Part shown: positions 1-8,699 of the stretch, piece after piece
How the letters are laid out: each line of letters begins with the position of its first letter
How positions within the stretch are numbered: position 1 is the stretch's first letter
Origin: MGBC120314 sp051880495
GTDB lineage: Bacteria; Bacillota; Clostridia; Lachnospirales; Lachnospiraceae
Direction of reading: 5' to 3'
DNA length: 25,025 nt
Assembly: GCA_051880495.1 (NCBI GenBank)
Contig: JBJEOB010000165.1
Location: 1-25,025 of the forward strand
Notes under the pieces: model-generated
Database searches by the model: none
The model's input: only the letters and a program-made list of their open reading frames with translations
What the model was told of the DNA's origin: nothing
Translations under genes and position numbers: made by a program

Positions 1-1309
1 CATCCGGATATGCAAACGACACATCATGAAATTCAAGTTCTCCCTTGATATTCTCTGCATCAATTTTTTTCGGTTCCTTCGGATTATGGATACTGCTTGT
101 CGTCTGAATAACTTCATCAATACGTTCAGCAGCCACACCTGCTCTCGGAAGCATAATTGAAATCATCGTAATCATTAAGAACGACATGATAATCTGCATT
201 GAATACGTCATGAACGCCATCATATCACCAACCTGCAGAGAGCCGGCATCAATTCCTTTTCCTCCAAACCAAACAATTGCCAGTGATACACCATTCATAA
301 TAAGCATCATAACAGGCATCATAAATGTCATCGCACGGTTTGTAAAAAGCTGCGTCTTCATGAGGTCACGATTGGCCTTATCAAATCTGTCTTCTTCAAA
401 CTTTTCGCGTGAAAACGCACGAATTACTGAAAGACCCGTAAGAATTTCTCTTGCAACAAGATTTACACGGTCAACTAATTTCTGCATAAGCTTGAACTTT
501 GGCATTGCGACCACAAAAAGGACTGCAACCACGCCAATAACGCACATTACTGCAACAGCAATAATATAACTCATTGACACATTGGTCTGAAGAACCTTAA
601 ACACGCCTCCAATTCCAAGGATTGGTGCATAAAGTACCATTCTAAGCAGCATAACTGTTACCATCTGTACCTGCTGGATATCATTCGTGCTTCTGGTAAT
701 CAGTGATGCTGTTGAGAACTTCTCCATTTCGACATTCGAAAAATGAACTACATTTTCAAAGACCTGTTCACGCAGCCTCATACCTACTCCGGCTGCCGTT
801 CTCGATGCCAGAAGTCCTACCAATATTGCACATGCCATTGCTGCAAATGCTAAAAGAAGCATCTTTCCTCCGGCATTTAACACATATGAAAGCTGAGTTT
901 TTGATAAATCCATTCCGACTTTTTCATATTCTGAAACACACAGCTGTCCCAACGCCGAATCCCTGTTTTCCTCAGGCATATTTGGCATCATGGATACAAA
1001 AAAATCATGTAGAATACCTGTGTCTGCATTCTCTCTTAAATCAAAATATCCTTGTTCGTTCTTCACATAAGACTGCTGCATAATGTCTTTTGTCTGCTCA
1101 TTCCCGGCTGCCATAAGCCCCATCATGGTTTCTTCTGACAAATGCTTTGGCACAGTGTCTTCAACACCCTTTAATGCAATTCCTACATTTACAATATCTG
1201 AAGTATATGCCGGAAGTGACAGCTCGCAATTTGCCTGGACAATCAAGAGTAAAAGAATTGCAAGAACAGCTCCTACATGAGGTTTTAAATACTTAAATAT
1301 TTTTGCCAT
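1..1309 (-). CDS. ABC transporter permease/ATP-binding protein, 3' end outside window
   Basis: This open frame starts at ATG 1309 (MAKIFKYLKPH), with a GGAG ribosome site just upstream, and reads without a stop to the left edge (436 codons). The N-terminal part is an ABC exporter type-1 membrane domain. A first hydrophobic segment lies at about residues 12-30. A long extracytoplasmic insert of roughly 100 residues follows, then further membrane segments. The coupling region carries typical exporter motifs (STNDIQQ, VIRAFSREKFEEDRF). The last visible residues (SFAYPD) are the start of the nucleotide-binding domain, so Walker A, signature and Walker B lie outside the window. It probably works as a homodimer or with a paralogous partner encoded beyond the edge. 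The substrate cannot be told; drugs, peptides and lipids are all possible. Confidence 0.9.
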   Translation of the reverse strand, partial: MAKIFKYLKPHVGAVLAILLLLIVQANCELSLPAYTSDIVNVGIALKGVEDTVPKHLSEETMMGLMAAGNEQTKDIMQQSYVKNEQGYFDLRENADTGILHDFFVSMMPNMPEENRDSALGQLCVSEYEKVGMDLSKTQLSYVLNAGGKMLLLAFAAMACAILVGLLASRTAAGVGMRLREQVFENVVHFSNVEMEKFSTASLITRSTNDIQQVQMVTVMLLRMVLYAPILGIGGVFKVLQTNVSMSYIIAVAVMCVIGVVAVLFVVAMPKFKLMQKLVDRVNLVAREILTGLSVIRAFSREKFEEDRFDKANRDLMKTQLFTNRAMTFMMPVMMLIMNGVSLAIVWFGGKGIDAGSLQVGDMMAFMTYSMQIIMSFLMITMISIMLPRAGVAAERIDEVIQTTSSIHNPKEPKKIDAENIKGELEFHDVSFAYPD

Positions 1310-1374
1310 CTTATTTCTCCATTCCTATCATTTTTATCAAGTCAAACTTTATCAATAATCTTTTGCCACCAGAC

Positions 1375-1400
1375 AGAGAAATTGTGACGAAATTCCCTAT
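1375..1400. repeat. Dispersed short palindrome, copy 1
   Basis: An imperfect inverted repeat with core GAAATTGTGACGAAATTCC. It is one of three similar elements here (others at 6050-6076 and 17839-17866). The consensus, read on the minus strand, is about ATAGGRAATTKCRTCRCAATTTY. It lies directly beyond the T-run of the terminator at 1402-1443 and about 65 nt upstream of the ABC transporter start. This is the most diverged of the three copies. Confidence 0.6.
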
Positions 1401-1401
1401 C

Positions 1402-1443
1402 AAAAAAGAAAATGGCCGGACTATATATCAGTCAGACCATTTT
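1402..1443 (-). terminator. Rho-independent terminator of deoB-pdp operon
   Basis: On the minus strand, a stem of about 14 pairs (AAAATGGTCTGACT against AGTCCGGCCATTTT, with one mismatch and one G-U) has a 7-nt loop and is followed by C and six T. It lies 50 nt after the pdp stop codon. Confidence 0.85.
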
Positions 1444-1494
1444 ATTTCCATTTCATATAAATTTCAATTGCTTTTATAAAAACTTAATATTTTT

Positions 1495-2799
1495 TTACTC
1501 TACAATTTCATACACAAGCTGATGACCTTCTCTTTTGGTATCTGAAAACTCATATGCTAAAAGCATTCTTTCTGCCGCCACGCAAATCTTTTCCATACTG
1601 TCACCATGCAGATATGCAAGAGTGTCTCCCACATGAACATAATCATTAATTTTCTTATTTAGCACGATTCCTGCCGCAGGATTGATTATATCCTCTTTCT
1701 TCTCTCTTCCTGCACCAAGAATCATGGCAGATGCACCTATTTCATCCGCTTCCATATGTACAAGATAACCTTCCTTTTCTGATTTTAATTCCTGTACAAT
1801 CTTTGAGCCGGGAAGCAGCGAATAATCATCAATGGTGTCCGGATTTCCACCCTGTGCCACAAGAAATTCCTTAAATTTTGCAAGTGCCGTTCCATCGTCC
1901 AACGTTTTTGTAAGAAGATTTCTTGCCTCATTTAACGAAATCTCCGGACAGGCTCTGTTCACCATGTACATTCCAAGAATAATGCAAAGTTCTCTTACAT
2001 CCGAAGGTCCCCTGCCCTTTAAGACATCCATTGCTTCCATTACTTCCAGTGCATTACCAACAGCCAGTCCAAGCGGCTGGTCCATGTCAGAAATAACTGC
2101 AGCCATCTTTCTTCCAACACCTTTTCCAATGTCCACCATCGTCGCAGCAAGCTTTCTTGCGCTGTCAACGTCTTTCATAAACGCACCGCTTCCGATTTTC
2201 ACATCAAGAATAATCACGTCTGCACCTGACGCAATCTTCTTACTCATGATACTGCTTGCAATAAGCGGAATACTGTCAACCGTTGCCGTCACGTCACGAA
2301 GTGCATATATTTTCTTATCTGCCGGGGCAAGATTTCCTGTCTGCCCGGTCAGCGCAAATTTCATGGAATTAACATGATTGACAAAATCACTTACACTCAT
2401 TGCCGTTGTAAAACCCTCAAAGCTCTCCAGCTTATCAATGGTTCCGCCTGTATATCCAAGCCCTCTTCCGGACATCTTGGCAACCGGTATTCCAAGCGAT
2501 GCTACCATCGGTCCGACAATCAACGTCGTCTTGTCACCAATACCTCCTGTACTGTGTTTATCCACCTTAACTCCATGTATTGCGGATAAATCAAGCATAT
2601 CGCCGCTTTTAGCCATTTCCATGGTAAGCGCAACGGTTTCTTCATTTGACATACCCTTATAATAAATTGCCATTAATAACGCAGACATCTGATAATCAGG
2701 AATCGTTCCGGCAACATAACCTGAAACAATCTCATGGAGTTCTTCACTGCTAAGCTGACCGCCATTTCTTTTTTTCATTATCAAATCAAACATTCTCAT
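1495..2799 (-). CDS. pdp: Pyrimidine-nucleoside phosphorylase
   Basis: This enzyme cleaves thymidine, uridine or deoxyuridine with phosphate to give the free base and (deoxy)ribose 1-phosphate, in cytoplasmic nucleoside salvage. The 434-residue product has the usual family length. It carries the glycine-rich phosphate-binding stretch KHSTGGIGDKTT (residues 81-92) and the thymidine/pyrimidine-phosphorylase signature SGRGLGYTGGTIDKLE (about 110-125). The frame opens at a GTG (2808). The ATG at 2799 (MRMFDLI) is preferred because GGGGTG sits 6-7 nt before it and it matches the usual N-terminus of the family. It lies about 40 nt after deoB and shares that promoter. DeoB isomerises the ribose 1-phosphate it makes. 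A thymidine-specific DeoA reading is less likely in this lineage but cannot be excluded. Confidence 0.95.
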   Translation of the reverse strand: MRMFDLIMKKRNGGQLSSEELHEIVSGYVAGTIPDYQMSALLMAIYYKGMSNEETVALTMEMAKSGDMLDLSAIHGVKVDKHSTGGIGDKTTLIVGPMVASLGIPVAKMSGRGLGYTGGTIDKLESFEGFTTAMSVSDFVNHVNSMKFALTGQTGNLAPADKKIYALRDVTATVDSIPLIASSIMSKKIASGADVIILDVKIGSGAFMKDVDSARKLAATMVDIGKGVGRKMAAVISDMDQPLGLAVGNALEVMEAMDVLKGRGPSDVRELCIILGMYMVNRACPEISLNEARNLLTKTLDDGTALAKFKEFLVAQGGNPDTIDDYSLLPGSKIVQELKSEKEGYLVHMEADEIGASAMILGAGREKKEDIINPAAGIVLNKKINDYVHVGDTLAYLHGDSMEKICVAAERMLLAYEFSDTKREGHQLVYEIVE

Positions 2800-2837
2800 A
2801 TCGTACACCCCGCAATCCCTAATATGACAATATGCAT

Positions 2838-4016
2838 TTACTGAATATACTGTAAAATATCCTCGCCGATGGCTAGTTTACCTGCCCCGAATATATCTGC
2901 CACCATCTGTCCTGTACTTGCAAATGACTGTATTGTTCCAAGATTAACATTCTTCTTAATCCCTTTTCCATACAGTAAAAGCGGAACATATTCCCTTGTA
3001 TGGTCTGTTCCCGGTGTTGTCGGGTCACAGCCGTGGTCTGCTGTAATAACCAGCAAATCCCTGTCTGTCATTTTTGCTAAAATCTCAGGAAGACGGGCAT
3101 CCCATTCTTCCAGCCCCTTTGCATATCCGGCCGCATCATTACGATGTCCCCACTTGGAATCAAACTCAACCAGATTGGTAAAAATCAGTCCCTTTTTCTC
3201 TTCATCCATGCATTTTAACGTTACATCAACACCATCCATATTATCCTTAGTGTGAATAGCCTTACTGATTCCTACCCCGCAAAAGATATCTTCAATTTTT
3301 CCGATGCCTATCACCGGCACACCATTTTCCTGTAATCTCACAAGAAGGTTGTTCCTATCCGGCTTAATGGAAAAATCACGTCTGTTGGCAGTCCTTACAT
3401 AATTACCTTTGCTTCCGACAAATGGTCTTGCAATGACACGTGCCACCTTATGTTCTCCATCAAGAATTGTCCTTGCCTTACTGCACATCTCATAGAGCCT
3501 GTCAAGCGGAATTACCTCTTCATGCGCCGCAATCTGAAACACACTGTCCGCTGATGTATATACAATAGGTTTCCCGGTTTTCTCATGCTCCTCGCCCAGC
3601 TCTTCAATAATTACTGTACCGGATGCAGGCTTATTGCCAAGAACGCCCTCAATGCCACATTCCTCACAGAACTTATCAATAATTTCCTTTGGAAATCCAT
3701 CCGGATAAACCGGAAATGCCTGTGTCGTATGAATACCAACCATCTCCCAATGTCCCGTTGTGGTATCCTTTCCGTTAGAAATTTCCGCAAGTCTTCCAAA
3801 GCATCCTATTGGATTGTCACACGGCTCAATTCCTGTCATACCGTCAATATTTCCATATCCAAGCTTAACCATGTTCGGCAGGTTTAATCCATTATTCGCC
3901 CTGCTTACATGGCCTATTGTATTACATCCTTCATCACCAAATCTGCCGGCATCAGGCATTGCACCCATTCCGACACTATCAAGCACTACCCAAATTACTC
4001 TATCTATCCCTGTCAT
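2838..4016 (-). CDS. deoB: Phosphopentomutase
   Basis: DeoB interconverts (deoxy)ribose 1-phosphate and 5-phosphate, linking nucleoside breakdown to the pentose phosphate pathway. The 392-residue length is that of full DeoB enzymes of the alkaline-phosphatase superfamily. Metal- and substrate-site motifs are visible: DSVGMG near residues 13-18, DTTTGHWE at 84-91 (Thr85 aligns with the residue phosphorylated in the Bacillus cereus enzyme), and ITADHGCDPT followed by TDHTREYVPLL near the C-terminus. The start ATG 4016 has GGAGG about 10 nt upstream. It is the first gene of the deoB-pdp unit, with the promoter at 4059-4087. Confidence 0.97.
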   Translation of the reverse strand: MTGIDRVIWVVLDSVGMGAMPDAGRFGDEGCNTIGHVSRANNGLNLPNMVKLGYGNIDGMTGIEPCDNPIGCFGRLAEISNGKDTTTGHWEMVGIHTTQAFPVYPDGFPKEIIDKFCEECGIEGVLGNKPASGTVIIEELGEEHEKTGKPIVYTSADSVFQIAAHEEVIPLDRLYEMCSKARTILDGEHKVARVIARPFVGSKGNYVRTANRRDFSIKPDRNNLLVRLQENGVPVIGIGKIEDIFCGVGISKAIHTKDNMDGVDVTLKCMDEEKKGLIFTNLVEFDSKWGHRNDAAGYAKGLEEWDARLPEILAKMTDRDLLVITADHGCDPTTPGTDHTREYVPLLLYGKGIKKNVNLGTIQSFASTGQMVADIFGAGKLAIGEDILQYIQ

Positions 4017-4058
4017 GAATCATTCGCCTCCAATACATACTACAACATCTATAGTTAT

Positions 4059-4087
4059 ATTATATCGAATTTTAACGGATTTATCAA
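4059..4087 (-). promoter_or_regulatory. Sigma-A-type promoter of deoB-pdp
   Basis: On the minus strand, TTGATA (4087-4082), a 17-nt spacer and a perfect TATAAT (4064-4059). The start site would fall near 4052, giving a leader of about 35 nt before the deoB ATG. No operator was recognised. Confidence 0.85.
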
Positions 4088-4101
4088 TGAATGCAGTTAC
4101 T

Positions 4102-4833
4102 TCAATTTTTTATCTTTTTTATAGCATAAAAAAGAATAACTATTCCCACAATGCCAAATACGGCTCCCACACCAATTACTACTCCACCGGAAACTGCATC
4201 AATATCCGGAGTAGCAAGGCATATTTCAATCATCATAGGAAAAACAAGTACTAACACCGTTCCTAACAACAAGGAAGTCATATTTTCTCCAATAACCACA
4301 AGCCTGTTATATCTGCTGTACGGATCTTCCATAGCCGGAGTATTAAATTCTTTATAAAAGACATAGTTCTTATATACTTCATATGCTCCCAAAGCAATAG
4401 GAAAGATTCCAAGTAATATTATAAACAGAGACGATGCAATATTTCCCTGAACTGCTATTGCCACGCCAAAGCCTACAAAGATTATTCCCGCTGCAATATA
4501 GGCAATGGAGTTCACTATGGTCCGGATAAATATCATCAGTCCCACTACTCCATCCGGCGAATTATGGATTATCGTTATTATTTCGACAATGCCCTCAATA
4601 ATATATCCTATATCAAATAAAATCATAAGTGTAATTAGTAAAAGGAAAAATGCTTTTACGAACCAGTCCACGTCTGAAGCAAAAAACAAACCCCAAATAT
4701 TAAATTTCATAAGAAATATTATCAATACTACTAAAAACAACACACTGGCCGCTAATCGGAAACCGGCATAAAAACGTCTTCCTGCTGTATAAAGCGAGTT
4801 TTCTACTCTTTCATATATTTTTCTGTAATCCAT
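4102..4833 (-). CDS. Multi-pass membrane protein of unknown function
   Basis: I do not recognise this 243-residue protein. It has about six hydrophobic segments (roughly residues 25-50, 58-85, 105-130, 135-155, 185-205 and 215-238), a short charged N-terminus (MDYRKIYERVENS) and a lysine-rich cytoplasmic end (KKIKN). There is a soluble tract at about residues 160-182 (NTPAMEDPYSRYNR) between the fourth and fifth segments. No catalytic or transport motif is evident. The ribosome site AGGGAG lies just upstream of ATG 4833. It has its own promoter (4888-4916) and appears to be a single-gene unit. I saw no GC-rich terminator after it, so transcripts may run into deoB-pdp. Confidence 0.75.
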   Translation of the reverse strand: MDYRKIYERVENSLYTAGRRFYAGFRLAASVLFLVVLIIFLMKFNIWGLFFASDVDWFVKAFFLLLITLMILFDIGYIIEGIVEIITIIHNSPDGVVGLMIFIRTIVNSIAYIAAGIIFVGFGVAIAVQGNIASSLFIILLGIFPIALGAYEVYKNYVFYKEFNTPAMEDPYSRYNRLVVIGENMTSLLLGTVLVLVFPMMIEICLATPDIDAVSGGVVIGVGAVFGIVGIVILFYAIKKIKN

Positions 4834-4887
4834 TTTTTCTCCCTTTTATTATTTTCGTCAGTGACCCCTTAAGTCAAGCTCAGCTTA

Positions 4888-4916
4888 ATTTTACCATATC
4901 ACTCCACGCGATTCAA
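4888..4916 (-). promoter_or_regulatory. Promoter of the membrane-protein gene
   Basis: On the minus strand, TTGAAT (4916-4911), a 17-nt spacer and TAAAAT (4893-4888). A small interrupted palindrome (TGACTTAAGGGGTCA, about 4861-4876) lies in the leader just downstream; it could be an operator, but this is weak. Confidence 0.65.
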
Positions 4917-4932
4917 TGATTGGTCATTCCCT

Positions 4933-4961
4933 TTGACTTTTCCAATAAAATCCCTTATAAT
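4933..4961 (+). promoter_or_regulatory. Sigma-A-type promoter of DAHP synthase gene
   Basis: TTGACT (4933-4938), a 17-nt spacer and a perfect TATAAT (4956-4961). The start site would be near 4968, leaving a leader of about 50 nt that is too short for a T-box or a peptide attenuator. Confidence 0.9.
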
Positions 4962-5016
4962 GTTACAGTTGTATGCACATATACCGATTAGTGCTTCACA
5001 AAAGGAGAGATTTGTT

Positions 5017-6045
5017 ATGAGTTTTGAATTTGTTAAAAAACTTCCGGTTCCAAAGGAAATCAAAGAGCAGTATCCGGTGCCGGAAAATATTGTAAAATTG
5101 AAAGAAGAACGTGATGCCTTGATTAAGGACGTTCTTTCCGGAAAATCTGATAAATTCTTATGTATCGTAGGTCCTTGTTCTGCAGATAACGAGGAAGCTG
5201 TAATGGACTACACATTACGTCTTGCAAAAGTACAGGAAAAAATCAAAGATAAGGTTGTTATCATTCCTCGTGTTTATACTAATAAGCCAAGGACAACCGG
5301 TGAGGGATATAAGGGAATGCTTCATCAGCCTGACCCTGAAAAAAAGCCTGACCTTCTTGCCGGTGTTATCGCGATTCGTAAGCTTCACCTTGACATTATC
5401 AAGGCAACAGGTCTTACAACTGCGGATGAAATGCTTTATCCTGAAAATTACTGGTATCTTGCAGATTTACTTTCATATGTTGCAGTAGGTGCACGTTCTG
5501 TCGAGGATCAGCAGCACAGACTTACCGTATCCGGAATGGATGTTCCTGCCGGAATGAAGAATCCTACAAGTGGCGACTATATTGTAATGTTAAATTCAGT
5601 TGTTGCAGCACAGGCCGCACATACATTTATTTACCGCGGATGGGAAGTAAACACAAACGGTAATGAATATGCACATACCATTCTTCGCGGTGCTGTAAAT
5701 AAACATGGCCAGAGTCTTCCAAACTATCACTATGAAGACCTTGTCCGCCTGGTTGAAATGTATAACCAGAGAAACCTTAAGAATCCTGCTTGTATCGTTG
5801 ATGCCAACCATTCAAACTCTAACAAGCAGTATATGGAACAGATGAGAATTGTAAGTGAAATTCTCCACAGCCGTAACCATTCTGAAGATGTTAAAAAGCT
5901 TGTTAAGGGCGTAATGATTGAAAGTTATATTGAGGGCGGTTGCCAGAAAGTCGGCGAGGGTGTCTATGGTAAATCAATCACAGATCCTTGTCTTGACTGG
6001 AACAATACAGAAAAGCTTCTCTACTCAATTGCAGAAAGATGTTAA
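5017..6045 (+). CDS. aroF: 3-deoxy-7-phosphoheptulonate (DAHP) synthase, AroF/G/H type
   Basis: This enzyme condenses phosphoenolpyruvate and erythrose 4-phosphate into DAHP, the first step of the shikimate pathway. The product is 342 residues, close to the AroF/AroG/AroH family. Hallmarks in order are VGPCSADN, PRVYTNKPRTTGEGYKG, GARSVEDQQHR, PAGMKNPTSGD and DANHSNSNKQY. The open frame extends upstream to a TTG at 4933, but that is the promoter -35 box. ATG 5017, with AAAGGAGAGA before it, is the real start (MSFEFVKKLPVP). The N-terminal extension resembles that of feedback-regulated class I-alpha enzymes, but which aromatic amino acid inhibits it cannot be read here. It is monocistronic, with its own promoter and terminator. 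Confidence 0.97.
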   Translation: MSFEFVKKLPVPKEIKEQYPVPENIVKLKEERDALIKDVLSGKSDKFLCIVGPCSADNEEAVMDYTLRLAKVQEKIKDKVVIIPRVYTNKPRTTGEGYKGMLHQPDPEKKPDLLAGVIAIRKLHLDIIKATGLTTADEMLYPENYWYLADLLSYVAVGARSVEDQQHRLTVSGMDVPAGMKNPTSGDYIVMLNSVVAAQAAHTFIYRGWEVNTNGNEYAHTILRGAVNKHGQSLPNYHYEDLVRLVEMYNQRNLKNPACIVDANHSNSNKQYMEQMRIVSEILHSRNHSEDVKKLVKGVMIESYIEGGCQKVGEGVYGKSITDPCLDWNNTEKLLYSIAERC

Positions 6046-6049
6046 CAAT

Positions 6050-6076
6050 ATAGGAAATTGCGTCGCAATTTTCTAT
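6050..6076. repeat. Dispersed short palindrome, copy 2
   Basis: ATAGGAAATTGC-GTC-GCAATTTTCTAT is a near-perfect hairpin: 10 or more pairs with one G-U and a 3-nt loop. It is closely similar to 17839-17866 and less so to 1375-1400. It lies between the DAHP synthase stop codon and the terminator at 6086-6120. Confidence 0.75.
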
Positions 6077-6085
6077 CAATTAAAA

Positions 6086-6120
6086 GGAGGTTGTCCGTTT
6101 TGCGACAACCTCCCATTTTT
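6086..6120 (+). terminator. Strong terminator between convergent genes, probably bidirectional
   Basis: A perfect 10-bp stem GGAGGTTGTC/GACAACCTCC with an 8-nt loop is followed by CATTTTTATT on the plus strand. Read on the minus strand, the stem is followed by TTTT, so it can also end the transcript of the 6154-9539 cassette. Confidence 0.85.
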
Positions 6121-6153
6121 ATTAACTACAGTGTAATTCATAATACATATTAA

Positions 6154-8136
6154 TTATTTTTTTACAATAGTAACCTTATCTATTTTTATTTTAGTACCCT
6201 CTTCGCATTGGATACGATATTCAAGTAAATGATTTTGTTCAAGAGAAATGTTTTCTATAACTTTTTGAGTATTAGACGAATCTAATTCTGTTTCACCTAA
6301 CTGCATTGCACCCCCATCAATTGCAACATCAAAAATTGCATTTTCCCCTTCAATTATTTGATAGTCGATAATAAAATCATAATTTCCCGTGATAGTACAA
6401 CTGTTAGGTCCCCTCATTACATAACCGCCGGTTCCATCTGTTATAAAACTGTTACCTTCAAATACACCATTCTGTACGACTATGCCTGGTGTTGTTGGGA
6501 AATCAATACTCACTTCCCCTGTTATTCCATTAACACGATCTATCGCGTTAAAATCGCATCTGAAAATAGAAACTCTTTCAAGATCACAAAGCCATTTATA
6601 TTGGCTTAATATATTTTCAGGCACAATTTCTGTTCCTTTTGGAATAATCAACAGAGAACTTCCATTATAATCCGCATTATCCTCAAAATAGGTATAATCA
6701 CCCCAATGATGATATACACCCGAATTTTCAATTGCCTTATAAACATGATTTAAATCATATGCTCTCATCGCCCTCGCACAGACAATTACATCATCACCCC
6801 AAAAATAAACCAGTTTTGCGTCCTGTGAACTTACTACCGAACGGATCTCTGATAACTGCCATGAATCATTTGATGTTTCAACATATTTCTTATCAGAAAT
6901 ATAATTATTGGCAATCAATGAAATAAATAAAAATAAAATTATAAACTTAGAGAATAATTGCTTTAAATCAAGCTTGTCAATATAATAAGAAACCAAAAGA
7001 ATTAATATCATATAAGTACTTATTATATATCTCTCTTCAAAAATCGGAGTTCCATATTGCGCATTAAATAATCCAAACACAAGAATATTAACCGCTACTG
7101 CATTAATTGAAAAATGAATAAAACCATATTCTGCCGAATAGTTCTTTACCATGCATTTAATTGCAACACCAATACTTACAATTAATACAAAAAATATAAA
7201 AATTGGAAATACTCTGTAAATTCCTTCTGCTGATAAAACCGATACAGAAGTATCAGTAACAGGAAGGACACCGATAAGTTTCATCAACCCAAGAATTGGT
7301 GCACTAAGATTATCCGGCAATTTCTCTAATGTTGTCCATGTCCTGCTTGTATCAATTGCAACTATACCCAGAAAATGTTTTGCAAGAAACTTACCGGCAC
7401 AGACAAAAGCAGTGCAAATATATGCATAAACTGCTTCTTTTTTCAATAAAAATTTAATATCATTATTTAAAAAGGCAATCTCAAATTCATATATAATATA
7501 TGGCAGTAAAATCATTATAATAATGAAAATACCACTTGATGCTCCTGCTAACAAACATAGTAAACATGCGAGCATACCTGCAACGTCAATTTTTCCTTTT
7601 TTTCTTATTACTAGAAACTCTCTTATAATAATAAGCACAATTAATACTCTCAGACTATAGAATGCCGGTCCAGAAATCATATTATTAAAATATCCTAAAT
7701 CATTAACAACACTGAATCCATTCGTCAAATATGGACAAACAACAAGATTTAGCGCAAATAGTATTGATTTCATTCCCCAACCAAGCAGTTTAAGGATGCC
7801 TGTTACACAAATAAGTATTAAAATTAGTACTATTATATTGGCAAGTCCATATGATAGTAATAAATTTTTTGTTATTCCATAAATAAGAACTGCCAAAGAC
7901 ATAGAACTGTCAAAAAATACACTGGTCTGGTCAAGCCATGCACCACTATTTAAAGATTTTTCACTCCAAATTAATGCCGCCTTTAAATAAGACCATGAGG
8001 AATCATATCCCATATGGTTCTCCATTAATGCCAGATTAAAATATATATTTGTTAGCAACTGAGTCACAAACAAAATAAAAAGTCCCAATTCAATAAATCT
8101 TTTTTGCTTGAATAAATCCATAATTTTACTTTTCAT
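6154..8136 (-). CDS. GT-C-like multi-pass membrane protein, putative lipid-linked-sugar glycosyltransferase
   Basis: This 660-residue protein has an N-terminal block of about ten or more hydrophobic segments (roughly residues 15-410) and a soluble C-terminal half rich in beta-strand-like sequence. That is the layout of GT-C glycosyltransferases, which take sugars from polyprenyl-phosphate donors outside the membrane. The first predicted outer loop carries an acidic residue in a short motif (GYDSSW, Asp45), where GT-C enzymes keep their catalytic Asp. I could not assign a named family. The frame opens at 8163, but ATG 8136 (MKSKIMDLF) has AGGAG just upstream and overlaps the HAD gene by 11 nt, so the two are translationally coupled. 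Codons are very AT-rich (for example 8 G/C of 60 at 7441-7500). The role as pentosyltransferase is inferred from its neighbours. Confidence 0.7.
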   Translation of the reverse strand: MKSKIMDLFKQKRFIELGLFILFVTQLLTNIYFNLALMENHMGYDSSWSYLKAALIWSEKSLNSGAWLDQTSVFFDSSMSLAVLIYGITKNLLLSYGLANIIVLILILICVTGILKLLGWGMKSILFALNLVVCPYLTNGFSVVNDLGYFNNMISGPAFYSLRVLIVLIIIREFLVIRKKGKIDVAGMLACLLCLLAGASSGIFIIIMILLPYIIYEFEIAFLNNDIKFLLKKEAVYAYICTAFVCAGKFLAKHFLGIVAIDTSRTWTTLEKLPDNLSAPILGLMKLIGVLPVTDTSVSVLSAEGIYRVFPIFIFFVLIVSIGVAIKCMVKNYSAEYGFIHFSINAVAVNILVFGLFNAQYGTPIFEERYIISTYMILILLVSYYIDKLDLKQLFSKFIILFLFISLIANNYISDKKYVETSNDSWQLSEIRSVVSSQDAKLVYFWGDDVIVCARAMRAYDLNHVYKAIENSGVYHHWGDYTYFEDNADYNGSSLLIIPKGTEIVPENILSQYKWLCDLERVSIFRCDFNAIDRVNGITGEVSIDFPTTPGIVVQNGVFEGNSFITDGTGGYVMRGPNSCTITGNYDFIIDYQIIEGENAIFDVAIDGGAMQLGETELDSSNTQKVIENISLEQNHLLEYRIQCEEGTKIKIDKVTIVKK

Positions 8137-8692
8137 TTTTCCACTCCTTAATCTCATCACCATTAACTATAAATGCATTTTCGGCCAGATTTGCCATAGG
8201 TTGATCTGATTTGGAATCTGAATAGAAATTCTGAATTCGGGCATCAAAAAAACATTCCTTAAATCGATTAATCTTTTCTTCTCCGTAACAATTGATGCCC
8301 GTATATTTACCGGTCTTCTCATTAACTATTGAAGCAATTAATTTACATATACCAATACGCTTGCAAATCTCTTGTAGCAAAAATTCAGGCGATGCCGAAA
8401 TAACAAGATCATCCGGCTGCTGTATTTTCAAATACCATTTCTTTATTTTGTGCTGGTTTAAATCCCAAAATTTTTTTATATCAGAATCAACATCATCAAT
8501 TTTTTTCAAAAAACAATAGAATTCTTCTTTAAACTTTGTTTTATCGATTATTTTAATCTTATATTTAATCAGGCACCATACCTGATATGGCAGACAAAAA
8601 ACCAAAACAGGATGTTTTCTTATACAATAGAAATAAAAGTCTATTGTACTGTCTCCATCATAGATTGTCTTATCAAAATCAAATACGTTCAT
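8126..8692 (-). CDS. HAD-superfamily (subclass IB) phosphatase, putative phosphoribosyl-lipid phosphatase
   Basis: This 188-residue protein has all the HAD motifs: nucleophile/acid pair DFDKT (Asp5, Asp7), motif II Ser at VISAS (about residue 99), Lys140 and the acidic motif YSDSKSD (Asp159, Asp163). The fold resembles phosphoserine-phosphatase-type HAD-IB enzymes. It lies 7 nt after the prenyltransferase gene, whose last codons are followed by its AGGTGA ribosome site, and overlaps the next gene by 11 nt. The inferred role is removal of the 5-phosphate from polyprenyl-phosphoryl-5-phosphoribose made by the neighbour, giving polyprenyl-phosphoryl ribose. The HAD assignment is firm; the substrate rests on context only. 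Confidence 0.85.
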   Translation of the reverse strand: MNVFDFDKTIYDGDSTIDFYFYCIRKHPVLVFCLPYQVWCLIKYKIKIIDKTKFKEEFYCFLKKIDDVDSDIKKFWDLNQHKIKKWYLKIQQPDDLVISASPEFLLQEICKRIGICKLIASIVNEKTGKYTGINCYGEEKINRFKECFFDARIQNFYSDSKSDQPMANLAENAFIVNGDEIKEWKNEK

Positions 8693-8699
8693 ACTTCAC

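Noticed and set aside
1832..2377. A 181-codon plus-strand open frame opposite pdp, and similar long antisense frames opposite deoB and sigK
   Set aside because: They lie wholly within well-recognised minus-strand genes, have no ribosome sites and show no family resemblance.
4962..5016. T-box or attenuator in the DAHP synthase leader
   Set aside because: The leader is only about 50 nt and shows no specifier loop, leader peptide or competing hairpins.
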